From: Porphyromonas sp. COT-239 OH1446
Lineage (GTDB): Bacteria; Bacteroidota; Bacteroidia; Bacteroidales; Porphyromonadaceae
Assembly (NCBI RefSeq): GCF_000768875.1
Contig: NZ_JRAO01000003.1
Location: 57,459 to 121,458 of the forward strand
Direction: 5' to 3'
DNA: 64,000 bases
This document shows, in pieces, positions 52,132 through 61,020 of the stretch (position 1 is the stretch's first letter; each line of letters opens with the position of its first letter). The position numbers and the translations under genes were made by a program. The notes under the pieces are model-generated. The model searched no databases and had not been told where the DNA came from. It was given only the letters and a program-made list of their open reading frames with translations.

Positions 52132-53427
52132 GTGCGCCAGCTCCTAGTCTACTGTAGCCTATGCCTGCTTGGCCTCTGGGGTCATGATCGGTCTTGGGCT
52201 CAGAGCCCAGGGCTTCCCTTCACTAGGGTAGCTGAGCTGCGCACCGTAACTTACCATTCTCCAACATCCTCCCCTCAAATGGCTGGGATGCTCCCCTGCA
52301 TCCCACTGCATGAGGAGGGGGCGTTGAGGATCTCTTTTGACCTGCTAGGGGGCGAGAGGAGCATACTTGCCTGCAAACTCATCCACTGCAATGCTGACTG
52401 GCAACCCTCAAGCCTTAGCCCCATGGAGGCCATGGAGAGCTCCCTCGAGGGCGAGCTCCTCCTGCCAAGATCAAGTACCAGTACCCGACAGCCCTTTCAG
52501 CATTATGAGCTGGAGCTATCTCAGTCCTCCATACGCTTCAGGTATTCGGGCAACTATCTGTTGCACATCTATGACCCGATCAGCGCAGAGGATGCCCCCC
52601 TTCTGAGCCTACCGATACTCGTATCCGAGCAGCGTGGCGGTGCTCGGCTCTCCGTCAGCCCCTACTCGAGACTGGGCGAGCCAAGCAGGACACAGCAGTT
52701 CGTCAGCTGCGACCTCTCAGCCTCAGCCCTAGGCATCGGGCAGGAGGATCAAGAGCTTCGCATCGTTGTCCTGCAAAATGGGCGTTGGGAGAGCAGGCAG
52801 AGCTACCCCACGATCCGAGCCAGTCTCATAGACGAGCAGCAGGCCTACCATCGGGAGCAAGTGTTGGCCTTCGAGGGAGGGGCAGAGTATTACCGCCTAG
52901 AGCACACTGACGATCTAGAGACTACGGTTGGAGTCGTTGCCCACACGAAGGACGAGGGTCTATACCACCTCCAGGCCTCCACGAGGTACCTCAAAGCCAG
53001 TGCCCCCTATGTCTACGATGCCGACCTCGATGGTCGAGAGATCATCCATAGCACCTCAGAGGAGCAAACAGCCCTAAGGATAGGCTATCATGAGGTGCAC
53101 TTCGAGCTTATGGCTGAGAGCCCATTGCAGGGCCAGGTAGTCCTCGAGGGACGAGCCTTCGACCATCTACCCTGGTCGAGCCGCACCTTCGCCTACGACC
53201 CCGTTCGCCATAGCTACCGCCTCAGCCTCCTCCTCAAGGCTGGCTATCAGGAGTATCAAATGAGCCTGCTAGATACAAAGATGGGTATCGCTAGCGCGAT
53301 ACCCATCATGGGGAATCATTCCGAAACCACTAATACCTACTCGGCACTCGTCTACCTGCGTGATCCTCAGACTCAAACGGATCGTCTCATAGACCTTGTT
53401 GAGCTACGCTACATCCCCATCCGATAG
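52132..53427 (+). CDS. Type IX secretion system plug protein (DUF5103)
   Basis: A 431-residue exported protein with a signal peptide (GTG start, MRQLLVYCSLCLLGLWGHD to about 24, ending SWAQ) and beta-rich mature domains. It matches the DUF5103 family, in which homologues act as the plug of the SprA/Sov translocon in type IX secretion. Visible blocks: LSFDLLG-type strand RISFDLLGGE, LACKLIHCNADWQPSSL, and late QEYQMSLLDTKMG with a YLRDP end. It ends overlapping the stop of the convergent DUF4476 gene by 19 bases. A perfect hairpin lies inside it at 53281-53306. Confidence 0.85.
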   Translation: MRQLLVYCSLCLLGLWGHDRSWAQSPGLPFTRVAELRTVTYHSPTSSPQMAGMLPCIPLHEEGALRISFDLLGGERSILACKLIHCNADWQPSSLSPMEAMESSLEGELLLPRSSTSTRQPFQHYELELSQSSIRFRYSGNYLLHIYDPISAEDAPLLSLPILVSEQRGGARLSVSPYSRLGEPSRTQQFVSCDLSASALGIGQEDQELRIVVLQNGRWESRQSYPTIRASLIDEQQAYHREQVLAFEGGAEYYRLEHTDDLETTVGVVAHTKDEGLYHLQASTRYLKASAPYVYDADLDGREIIHSTSEEQTALRIGYHEVHFELMAESPLQGQVVLEGRAFDHLPWSSRTFAYDPVRHSYRLSLLLKAGYQEYQMSLLDTKMGIASAIPIMGNHSETTNTYSALVYLRDPQTQTDRLIDLVELRYIPIR

Positions 53428-54395
53428 GGTCTAGTCGCTTGGAGGAGCTCTTCGGCCCGAGAGCGCATACTCATCTCCACGAGAGAGAGCAGCAGTCCTG
53501 CATTCTGAGGGTCAATGATCCTAGGAGCGAAGATCTCGAGGACTTCTATCCGCTCCGAGCCCCAGGAGTAGAGCTGCATGAGGCGACTGATCTGCTCGCA
53601 GGAGAAAGAGGCTGACGAGGCCGCCGAGCGCATGAGCTTGAGCTGATCTGTGCGGAAGGGGGTCTGTCGCAGCGAGACCAAGAGCTCCTCGAAGTGAGCC
53701 CCTCCAAGAGGCATAGGCCTGACTCCCCTACCCCCTCTCATCATCCGCTCTCGCTCCCGAGCAGCACGATCGAGGATGAGACGAGCCTCATCTTTCTTGA
53801 AGCTAATCAGATTGATCAAGACATAGGCATCCCCCTGTAGCAGTAGGTTGGGGGCAATGATCTCCAAGACCTTGAGGCGTGGGCCATCGAAGGCAAAGAG
53901 CTTCATCAGAGCCTCTGCCTGGGCTGTGCTGAAGACAGCCCCCCGGCGTGCATCTGAGATCATCCGCAGCTTATCTCTCTCGAAGGGGGCTCTGCGTACC
54001 TCGGCATAGAGGCGGTCGAACCAATCAGCATTCGTTCGCTCTCGAGGGTCATAAGCAGGGGGATAAGAAGGCCTATCTATGACAACAGGAGGGATAGAGC
54101 CTGAAACCGAAGGTATCGTCCGCTCGGGATAACGGCGACGCATGACAGAGAGGGCCTTATCCTCAAAGATCAACAGCCAAGCCTCCGCCGGAGACAGGTG
54201 GTAGTAGATCCATTCATCACGATTGCCGTCGAAGGCCTTCTCATCAGGCTGCCCCACGAGACGAATTACCTGCTCAGGGCTCATGCCTACCTCCAAGGCC
54301 ATGATCTTCCCACGGATATTACGGCCACAGGCAGCTAGGAGGAGGAGGTAGCATAGGCTCACCAGGCCTATCTTGATCGCTTGTTTCATCAACAT
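53409..54395 (-). CDS. Lipoprotein with BamE-like N-terminus and two DUF4476 repeats
   Basis: A 328-residue lipoprotein (lipobox LAAC, cysteine 23). Residues 34-75 contain LEVGMSPEQVIRLVGQPDE and a following WIYYHL segment, which resemble the SmpA/BamE motif (LxxGxxxxQVxxLxGxP). Residues about 125-212 and 234-318 are two related helical repeats of DUF4476 type: ADWFDRLYAEVRRAPFERDK with KLFAFDGPRLKVLEIIAP, and FEELLVSLRQTPFRTDQ with QLYSWGSERIEVLEIFAP. It follows uppS-bamA-skp-skp, so a role in outer-membrane assembly is plausible. A hairpin separates it from the second skp gene. Confidence 0.75.
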   Translation of the reverse strand: MLMKQAIKIGLVSLCYLLLLAACGRNIRGKIMALEVGMSPEQVIRLVGQPDEKAFDGNRDEWIYYHLSPAEAWLLIFEDKALSVMRRRYPERTIPSVSGSIPPVVIDRPSYPPAYDPRERTNADWFDRLYAEVRRAPFERDKLRMISDARRGAVFSTAQAEALMKLFAFDGPRLKVLEIIAPNLLLQGDAYVLINLISFKKDEARLILDRAARERERMMRGGRGVRPMPLGGAHFEELLVSLRQTPFRTDQLKLMRSAASSASFSCEQISRLMQLYSWGSERIEVLEIFAPRIIDPQNAGLLLSLVEMSMRSRAEELLQATRPYRMGM

Positions 54396-54427
54396 ATCAA
54401 TGTAATTTATTCGAAAGGGAACGAAAG

Positions 54428-54464
54428 GGGGCAGAGCCTAGGCCTACGGCCTTCGGTCTGCCCC
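54428..54464 (-). terminator. Hairpin after the second skp gene
   Basis: GGGGCAGA (54428-54435) pairs with TCTGCCCC (54457-54464), with further G/C pairing inside. It lies 39 bases past the skp stop, with no strong U run, so it may only reduce read-through. Confidence 0.4.
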
Positions 54465-54502
54465 GAGATGAGTAGGCTCGAGCCTCGATAGAAGTGCCTC
54501 TA

Positions 54503-55030
54503 CTACTTCTTGGCCGTTGTAGCAGCAGGAGCTCCCTCCTTGATGCCTAGCTCAGCCTTTACCTTGGCCGTGATATCAATAGCATCGGCACCCATAGTCA
54601 GCATCAAGCCAGACTCCATCACATAGGTAATTCCTTGGCTATCGGCTACCTTCTTGATAGCAGCTAAAACTTTCGCCTGAATAGGGGCAAGCAGTTCACT
54701 CTCCTTCTGACGGAGCTGCTCCTGGAGCATTTGGTACGAACGCTGGATGCGGCCCTGCTTCTCACGAATGTCTTCCTCACGGATCTTGCGGCTCACCTCA
54801 GAGAGCTTGTCCCGCTCCTCTACAAAGGCCTTGACCATCTTGTCGAGGTCATCGCTCATCTGCTTAATATCAGCCTCTGACTCCTTGCCCAACTTTTGGA
54901 GGACTTCGTCAGCAGCCTTAGTATCGGGCAATGCCTGCATTACTTCTTGCGAGTTTACAACCGCAATCTTCTGCTGAGCCATAACTGTGAGTGGCAATGC
55001 AAGCAGCAGGGACATCAATAGTTTTCTCAT
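54503..55030 (-). CDS. skp: OmpH/Skp-family periplasmic chaperone (second copy)
   Basis: A 175-residue exported helical chaperone that escorts unfolded outer-membrane proteins to BamA. The signal peptide ends at about residue 18 (VMA), KIAVVNSQEVMQALPDT is the family opening, and a long charged coiled coil (about 40-120) forms the tentacles. Near the end, ADSQGITYVMESGLM and VKAELGI are the body strands. The Ala/Lys-rich tail is short. It has its own -7 box after the first skp gene. Confidence 0.9.
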   Translation of the reverse strand: MRKLLMSLLLALPLTVMAQQKIAVVNSQEVMQALPDTKAADEVLQKLGKESEADIKQMSDDLDKMVKAFVEERDKLSEVSRKIREEDIREKQGRIQRSYQMLQEQLRQKESELLAPIQAKVLAAIKKVADSQGITYVMESGLMLTMGADAIDITAKVKAELGIKEGAPAATTAKK

Positions 55031-55095
55031 TGTCTTGATAGAATTGATTAGAGTGATTATTTGATTGTTTCTATATTTCTAAAGCACCCGAGGGC

Positions 55096-55103
55096 CAAAG
55101 ATA
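55096..55103 (-). promoter_or_regulatory. -7 box (TATCTTTG) for the second skp gene
   Basis: An exact TAnnTTTG 9 bases after the first skp stop and 66 bases before the second start. It could allow separate expression of the two chaperones. Confidence 0.5.
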
Positions 55104-55111
55104 TTCATTAT

Positions 55112-55621
55112 TTACTTAACACCCAGCAGCGAGAGCACATGTGCGCTCATATCTATCGAGGGATCAGCATAGACGATCTTCGAGCTAGAGCGATCGATGA
55201 TGATCTGATAGCCTTCCTTCTCAGCCAAGGCCTTGAGGGCTGTCCAAATCTTCTCCTCGATGGGCTTCATCAGCTCCTCTCGCTTCTTGGCGAGCTCACC
55301 CTCGGGCGAGAAGAACTTGCGCTTGAGCTCGTAGGCCTCCTTCTCTGTAGCGATGATCTCCTGCTCACGGGTACGCTTCAGTTCGCCCGAGAGGCGAGCG
55401 GCATCGTCCTGATAGCTCTGATAGAGCTTCTGTGCCTTCTGCTCCAGCTGTTTGACCTGCTTCTGCACCTTCTCGGCCATCTGCTCCATAGTCTTATTGA
55501 CCGTCTCATGAGCAGGGTGCTTGGAAAGGATGTACTGCATATCGACCAACCCTACCTTTTGGGCACTTAGGCTACCCATAGTTAGGAGTACAAGGGCAAA
55601 GGCCCAAACCAATTTCTTCAT
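55112..55621 (-). CDS. skp: OmpH/Skp-family periplasmic chaperone (first copy)
   Basis: A 169-residue Skp relative with a signal peptide (ending LSAQ) and the opening KVGLVDMQYILSKHPAHETV, then a long charged helical region from about 40 to 120 and QIIIDRSSSKIVYADPSIDM near the end. It differs strongly from its neighbour in sequence, so the duplication is old and each copy may serve different clients. It lies 59 bases after bamA. Confidence 0.9.
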   Translation of the reverse strand: MKKLVWAFALVLLTMGSLSAQKVGLVDMQYILSKHPAHETVNKTMEQMAEKVQKQVKQLEQKAQKLYQSYQDDAARLSGELKRTREQEIIATEKEAYELKRKFFSPEGELAKKREELMKPIEEKIWTALKALAEKEGYQIIIDRSSSKIVYADPSIDMSAHVLSLLGVK

Positions 55622-55680
55622 AGTCTCTTACCTTTTGCTCCTCGAGCCCCCGTAGGGTCTCAAGGAAGATTTAACTTAGT

Positions 55681-58413
55681 TTAAAGATCTCTACCGATGA
55701 GGAAGTGAACGTTGCTCCCCCCTCGCTCGCTAAATGGATTGGGGCGATCGAAGCCGTAACCCCAATCAATACCCAAAAGACCAATCATAGGTAGGAAAAT
55801 ACGTACTCCTACCCCAGCCGAACGCTTCAGATCGAACGGATTGTAGTGGCGGATCTCTCGCCAGGCATTACCCGCCTCTAGGAAGCCCAGTACCCAGATC
55901 GTAGTAGACTGTTCGAAGATCAGTGGATAGCGCAGCTCCATCCCTGCACGAAAGTAGGCATAGGCGAAGTCATAATTGCTTCCAGCGATAGAACCATTCT
56001 TGTAACCACGCAGTCCAATGGTCTCGTTCATATAGCTAGACATAGACGAAGACATCATATCTCCCCCCATGTAATATGTACCAAACGGAGAACGCTTGTA
56101 TTTATTGTAGCTGTTGATGATTCCCCCATCCATTCGGGCCATCAGTACGGGAGTACGCTTGACAGTCATGGGGTTAAGCAGGGGCACAAAGACCTTGCTC
56201 GAGAAACGCCACTTGTGATACTCTAGGAAGCGATAGCGATCCGAGGGGTTGAGTTTAGGATTGGAATAGTCCGTCTTGTCAAAAAGAGAGTATGGTGGTG
56301 TCAGAGAGAGCGATACGGAGAACTCTGAGCCACTACGAGTGAAGAGAGGATTGTCCGTAGAGTTACGCTCGAGGCGAAGCTCAAGGTTGATATCGTTGGC
56401 AGAGCCGTGGTGAAAGTCCTCGAAGGTGTTGTAGACCCAGTTATTGAGCCTATAGTACGTATAGTTGAGCGAGCCATAGATCTGAAACCAGTTGTCCGGC
56501 CAGCTGAGGCGACGACCATTACCAATAGAGAGGCCCAGCATCGTCAGGGACTTGTCCGAGTCATAAGCATTCTCGTAGAGGGCTGTCCCCATGCCGCTAT
56601 AGGCATCGTATGCCTGGTAGCTATTGTATCCTCCGTAGCCATAGCCTCCATAACCATACCCCCCATACATCCCATAGGGGTTGTAAAGGCCGATGTTGCG
56701 AGCCTGGTCGCTGTAGTAACGCTGGTCAATGGCCGTAGTCTTAGACCAGTAAGCACTTACGTTGAGCAGGTTAGGACGCTTCTTACCGAACCAAGGATCG
56801 GAGAAGGTTAGGCTCAACTGATGGTAGTAGCGGGCATTGGTCTGCCCCTGAATGGAGAGCTTCTGTCCATCACCTTGAGGGATGATCCCCTTGTACATAC
56901 TTGGGCGGAAGAGATTCTGAATAGAGAAGTTCGAGAAGGTAAAGCCAATGTTACCAATGAGCCCCGTCTGACTCCAACCGAAGGAGAGATTCATCTGGTC
57001 ATTGCTCTTGGGCACAAGGTCGTACTCGATGTCCACAGTCCCATTCTGAGGGTCGGGGACGGTCTTGGGAATAGATTTTTCGGCATCGAAGTGTCCGAGC
57101 TGATTGAGCAGGCGGTAAGAGTTCATCAAGTCCTCCTTACTGAAGAGCTTACCAGGCTTGGTGTAGAGCTCTCGACGCACAACATCCTCGTAGACCATAT
57201 CGTTGCCTCGGATCTTCACTCGGCTGATAGTAGCCAAAGGCCCTTCGACAATACGGATATCAAGCGAGACAGAGTCTCCCTGCACACTAGTCTCTACGGG
57301 GTCGATACCAGCGAAGATATAACCGTTGTTGAAGTAGAGGTTGCTCACAGCATCCTCATCCATGTGCAGACGTTCTTCGAGACGCTTTTGGTCGTAAACA
57401 TCACCTGAGCGAATACCAAGCAGATGGGTGAGTACATCTGTGGGATACTTTGTATTTCCGACGAAGCGAATGTCCTTGATATAGTACTTGTGTCCCTCGG
57501 AGAGATGGAGGTAGATATCTACCTTACCATCAGGACGACGGACAATGCTATCAGCCAGGATTTCAGCATCTCTATAGCCATGCTCGTGATACTTCTTGAC
57601 GATGTTTTGCAGGTCGTTCTTATACTCTGTATCGACGAGCTTCTTGGCACTAAAGATCTTGAGCAGGCTGGTCAGCGCTCGACCTCGACTGAGGGAGAAG
57701 CCCTCGTTGGTCTTCTTCATCGCCATACGGAGCTGATTGTCCGTAAGGGACTTATTCCCCTCAAAGTATATATTTTTGACCTTGGTCTTGCCACTACGAT
57801 CAATCTCAATCTCTAGATCAATAAATCCCTCTTCGCTGGAGCTCTTACGCTGCACGATATTCATCTTCATCTCCCGATAGCCCTTCTCGTCGTAGTACTT
57901 CTTGACAAGCTGGCGTGTGCGGTCGAAGATATTGGGAGAGACTTGAAGTCCCTTGCGCAGGCCCAGCCTCTTCTCCAGCTCCTCTCTGTCGCTGCGAGAG
58001 ATACCCGAGAGGGTTACTTCATTGATGCGAGGGTTCTCCGTCAGCTGGATCTCGATCCAGGCATAGTTGCCCACATACTTAGAGATTAGGATACGGGCAT
58101 TGGAGAAGTAGCCGTACTGCATATAGCGATTGACAGCATTGGTGAGTGCCATCCCAGGGATGTCGATAGTCTCACCCACAGAGAGCCCCGAGAGGCTCTT
58201 GAGCAGGTAGGCATCATAGCTCGTAGAGCCTGATATTTTGACATCGGCGATGATCTTACGTGTCGGGAAGGCATAGTCAACCGTCGGGGCATAAGTCGTC
58301 TTACCCTCGATGGTGAGTGTATCTACTACAACCTTTTCAGCCGTACCCTGCGCCAGAAGCGTCGCTGAGCCGAGGCTGCTGGCCAGCAGGCAGAGTGATA
58401 GGAATCTGTACAT
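55681..58413 (-). CDS. bamA: Outer membrane protein assembly factor BamA
   Basis: The core of the machine that folds beta-barrels into the outer membrane. The 910 residues comprise a signal peptide (1-21), five POTRA domains to about 480 (for instance LPDGKV-type YPTDVLTHLLGIRSGDVYDQ) and a 16-strand barrel ending IGRDL. A barrel loop at residues 578-608 is an unusual Gly/Tyr repeat (YGGYGYGGYGYGGYNSY). The start is 38 bases after uppS. The C-terminal residue is not the usual Phe. Confidence 0.95.
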   Translation of the reverse strand: MYRFLSLCLLASSLGSATLLAQGTAEKVVVDTLTIEGKTTYAPTVDYAFPTRKIIADVKISGSTSYDAYLLKSLSGLSVGETIDIPGMALTNAVNRYMQYGYFSNARILISKYVGNYAWIEIQLTENPRINEVTLSGISRSDREELEKRLGLRKGLQVSPNIFDRTRQLVKKYYDEKGYREMKMNIVQRKSSSEEGFIDLEIEIDRSGKTKVKNIYFEGNKSLTDNQLRMAMKKTNEGFSLSRGRALTSLLKIFSAKKLVDTEYKNDLQNIVKKYHEHGYRDAEILADSIVRRPDGKVDIYLHLSEGHKYYIKDIRFVGNTKYPTDVLTHLLGIRSGDVYDQKRLEERLHMDEDAVSNLYFNNGYIFAGIDPVETSVQGDSVSLDIRIVEGPLATISRVKIRGNDMVYEDVVRRELYTKPGKLFSKEDLMNSYRLLNQLGHFDAEKSIPKTVPDPQNGTVDIEYDLVPKSNDQMNLSFGWSQTGLIGNIGFTFSNFSIQNLFRPSMYKGIIPQGDGQKLSIQGQTNARYYHQLSLTFSDPWFGKKRPNLLNVSAYWSKTTAIDQRYYSDQARNIGLYNPYGMYGGYGYGGYGYGGYNSYQAYDAYSGMGTALYENAYDSDKSLTMLGLSIGNGRRLSWPDNWFQIYGSLNYTYYRLNNWVYNTFEDFHHGSANDINLELRLERNSTDNPLFTRSGSEFSVSLSLTPPYSLFDKTDYSNPKLNPSDRYRFLEYHKWRFSSKVFVPLLNPMTVKRTPVLMARMDGGIINSYNKYKRSPFGTYYMGGDMMSSSMSSYMNETIGLRGYKNGSIAGSNYDFAYAYFRAGMELRYPLIFEQSTTIWVLGFLEAGNAWREIRHYNPFDLKRSAGVGVRIFLPMIGLLGIDWGYGFDRPNPFSERGGSNVHFLIGRDL

Positions 58414-58451
58414 CTCGTATATCTAAAATGTCTTTTCGTTTCTGTAAAATA

Positions 58452-59216
58452 TTATTCTTCTTCGGACAGAGCCTGTACCTGCTCGCTGGTCTTGCCCCAG
58501 CGTCGCTCACGCTCGTTGTAGTCCAGGATAGCCATCCGAAGATCCTCCCTACCGAAGTCTGGCCAGTAGGCATCCGAGAAGTAAAGCTCTGCATAGGCCC
58601 CCTGCCAAAGCAGGTAATTGCTAATACGTCGCTCGCCTCCAGTACGGATCATCAGATCCAACTCGGGCAGATCGGCCGTATCGAGCAGCCTTGAGATATG
58701 CTCCTCGGTAATATCTTCGGGCGAGAGAGCTGAGGAGGCCACTTGAGTAGATAACGCACGTACAGCCCGAGTTATTTCATCACGGGACGAATAACTTAGG
58801 GCCAGCACGAGGTTGATGCGGGTATTGTGTGCGGTTTGCTCTATTACGCCGAGCAAGGCCTCTCGAGCCCTATCGGGTAAGCGGCTTAGGTCGCCAATGG
58901 TACGTAAGCGCACGCCCTCGGAGATCAGCTCGGGGGTCTGTGCATGGACAGCCGTAACGACAAGCTCCATCAGGGCATCGACTTCGTCTTGGGGGCGATG
59001 CCAGTTCTCCGTACTGAAGGCATAGACCGTCAGTACCTCAACGCCAAACTCCACAGCATAGCGAAGCACTTCACGCAGGTTAAGATAGCCCTGGACGTGG
59101 CCCTCACTACGCTTCAGCCCTCTAGCCTTGGCCCATCGGCCATTACCATCCATGATGATAGCCACATGGCGAGGCCCTCGGAGAAGATCCTGCTCTCTAC
59201 TAATCTGTCCTAACAT
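58452..59216 (-). CDS. uppS: Undecaprenyl diphosphate synthase
   Basis: Adds eight cis-isoprene units to farnesyl diphosphate for the C55 carrier of peptidoglycan and O-glycans. The 254 residues have IIMDGNGRWAKARG (20-33, catalytic Asp23), VYAFSTENWHRP, and late LMIRTGGERRISNYLLWQ with AYAELYFSDAYWPDF, all diagnostic. It heads the uppS-bamA-skp unit, linking carrier-lipid synthesis with outer-membrane assembly, the usual gene order in Bacteroidetes. Supply of this lipid also serves the flippase cluster near 39 kb. Confidence 0.96.
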   Translation of the reverse strand: MLGQISREQDLLRGPRHVAIIMDGNGRWAKARGLKRSEGHVQGYLNLREVLRYAVEFGVEVLTVYAFSTENWHRPQDEVDALMELVVTAVHAQTPELISEGVRLRTIGDLSRLPDRAREALLGVIEQTAHNTRINLVLALSYSSRDEITRAVRALSTQVASSALSPEDITEEHISRLLDTADLPELDLMIRTGGERRISNYLLWQGAYAELYFSDAYWPDFGREDLRMAILDYNERERRWGKTSEQVQALSEEE

Positions 59217-59295
59217 ATATACTTGGTCTTATCTCAAAATATAGCTACCTGCAAGAGCCTCAGTGAAGGGGAGACGCACAGGCGATGGGATCAAT

Positions 59296-60669
59296 TTAGA
59301 ATTCGTTCTTCAGTGGTACTCCGCGCCACACCTTGGCCGAGGAAGAGGGGGCTGACACTCCCTGTAAGAGGAAGAATGCCTCCTGGGCTTCATCAACCCA
59401 AGCAACCACAGGCATACGGGCGAGAGCTCCGACCTCGATACCCTTGAGAGCTACTTCCTTAGCATCGTTCCAGCTAAGGCCTCGGTCAGTAGAGACCCAA
59501 ATCTGCATCCCCTCGTTGGTCGTCTCGATGCTGTAGAACTGATTACTCCACTCCACGAGCGTAGCATACTTAACCCCTGGGACAGTGCTATGGGAGAGCA
59601 TCTGCCAGTCCTTACCATTGGTTGTGTACCAGGCTGTGCGCTCAGCCCCAACGCCAACCAAATGCAAGCGAGAGCCCGCAGTGGGTGAGAAGCTCCTTAC
59701 GAGGGTTCGATTGGTCAGAGGGAAGTTGGTAGGGGCGATATATCCCGAGCGTACCACACGGCCAGCTTCATAATAACCATAGGCATAGCGACTCAGTGGA
59801 TCTTGACCTGCCTGCACCTCACCCTGCGTAGCGGCGAGAAGCAGTGCTAGTCGATCGTGCTCCTTGGGGGTGCGAGCAGGCAATACTCCGAGCAGGGCCT
59901 TAGCAGGCTGATCCTGCTCGAGCTTCGTCCACTGACCCTCCTCGAGCTTGTAGAGAAAGCCTTTGGCATCCATGCCATAGAAAGTTGAGAGTCCCTGCTC
60001 GACCTGCTCGATTTGCTCCGAGCTCCCGGCTGGCATTAGGTCTAGCTGCTCCCTCCAGCTCCCCTTGCTAGAGGCAAGGGTATAATGTCTCATCCCTGTC
60101 GTCGAAAGGGCAAAGAGGTGCTTCACCCCCCCAAGGTCAAACACCCGATTGGCTCGATCACCCAATGAGGGTGTGCCTAGGAAAGCTGCTGCCGTCCATT
60201 CCACAGCTAGAGGATTGTACTTGTACTGTCTGATGTCTACCTTGTAGATGTGAGAGAAGGACTTGTTCCCGCCCTTGAGGTTTAGTCGGATGTTGAGCTT
60301 GCTCGAGCCACTAAGATCATGAACGGCCTTAGCATCGTACTCCTTGAACTCACTACTCTCCCCCATGGCGACCTCGATCTTGGATACAGGGTCTGAGGCC
60401 TTGATATGCAGCTTAATCTTCTTCAACGACCAGCCAAAAGTGATCGGCTGCTGGTTGAAGACCTCTGAGTGCCCCGTGGGGAAGTTGCGAATAGAGAATG
60501 GCATAGTGCTCAAGCTTTTATGCTCCTCAGAAGAGATGGAGAAGGAAGATAATCGTAGATCCGAAAGGACGATCTGATCCACTTTGGGCGTATCATCCTT
60601 ACACGATGAGAGCGCAAGGGGGGCAAGGGCCAGGCCTGCGATCAAAAGTATAGTCCGACTAAGCGTCAT
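59296..60669 (-). CDS. Lipoprotein, DUF6242 type
   Basis: A 457-residue lipoprotein (signal peptide with lipobox LSSC, cysteine 23). An N-terminal Ig-like domain (about 35-150: QPITFGWSLKKIKLHIK, FSHIYKVDIRQYKYNPLAVEW) is followed by a beta-propeller-like part with repeated Trp/Gly blades (HLFALSTTGMRHYTLA, FYGMDAKGFLYKLEEG, RTAWYTTNGKDWQMLSH, IWVSTDRGLSWNDAKE). The ending VWRGVPLKNEF resembles that of DUF6242 proteins. The surface role is unknown. It has its own -7 box at 60749-60756. Confidence 0.75.
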   Translation of the reverse strand: MTLSRTILLIAGLALAPLALSSCKDDTPKVDQIVLSDLRLSSFSISSEEHKSLSTMPFSIRNFPTGHSEVFNQQPITFGWSLKKIKLHIKASDPVSKIEVAMGESSEFKEYDAKAVHDLSGSSKLNIRLNLKGGNKSFSHIYKVDIRQYKYNPLAVEWTAAAFLGTPSLGDRANRVFDLGGVKHLFALSTTGMRHYTLASSKGSWREQLDLMPAGSSEQIEQVEQGLSTFYGMDAKGFLYKLEEGQWTKLEQDQPAKALLGVLPARTPKEHDRLALLLAATQGEVQAGQDPLSRYAYGYYEAGRVVRSGYIAPTNFPLTNRTLVRSFSPTAGSRLHLVGVGAERTAWYTTNGKDWQMLSHSTVPGVKYATLVEWSNQFYSIETTNEGMQIWVSTDRGLSWNDAKEVALKGIEVGALARMPVVAWVDEAQEAFFLLQGVSAPSSSAKVWRGVPLKNEF

Positions 60670-60748
60670 AGTTCTATAATCCTAGTTTTTGTAGTCCTGA
60701 TAGTAGCATCTAGGTGGGAGTATCTACCCCGATCCATATACTGAGTGG

Positions 60749-60756
60749 CAAAGGTA
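60749..60756 (-). promoter_or_regulatory. -7 box (TACCTTTG) for the DUF6242 gene
   Basis: An exact TAnnTTTG on the minus strand, 80 bases before the start. TTGCC about 16 bases further upstream may act as a -33 element. Confidence 0.5.
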
Positions 60757-61020
60757 ACAAGAATTTGGCAAGTACTCTGCATCCCCTGACCCACCTTGGC
60801 AACTATTATTCGGGGGGAACCCCAGCAAAATCTCCCCAAGAGAGAAGGATTATGTGGAGAAATCAGTCGCAAGCCACCTGAAGAGACCTTAAGCTCAGCT
60901 TGCAGAGACAATAGTCCCTCTCTCCCCCACTCCCCAATGGGCTCTCCGAGGCCGGGGACGGAGGCTCATGCTGAGTGGCCAGTAGCATGCTGTCGAGAGG
61001 TCTATTGAAGCCTCGACAGA

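Noticed and set aside
60666-60911. Gene overlapping the DUF6242 start
   Set aside because: The DUF6242 promoter box falls inside it, and its sequence looks random.
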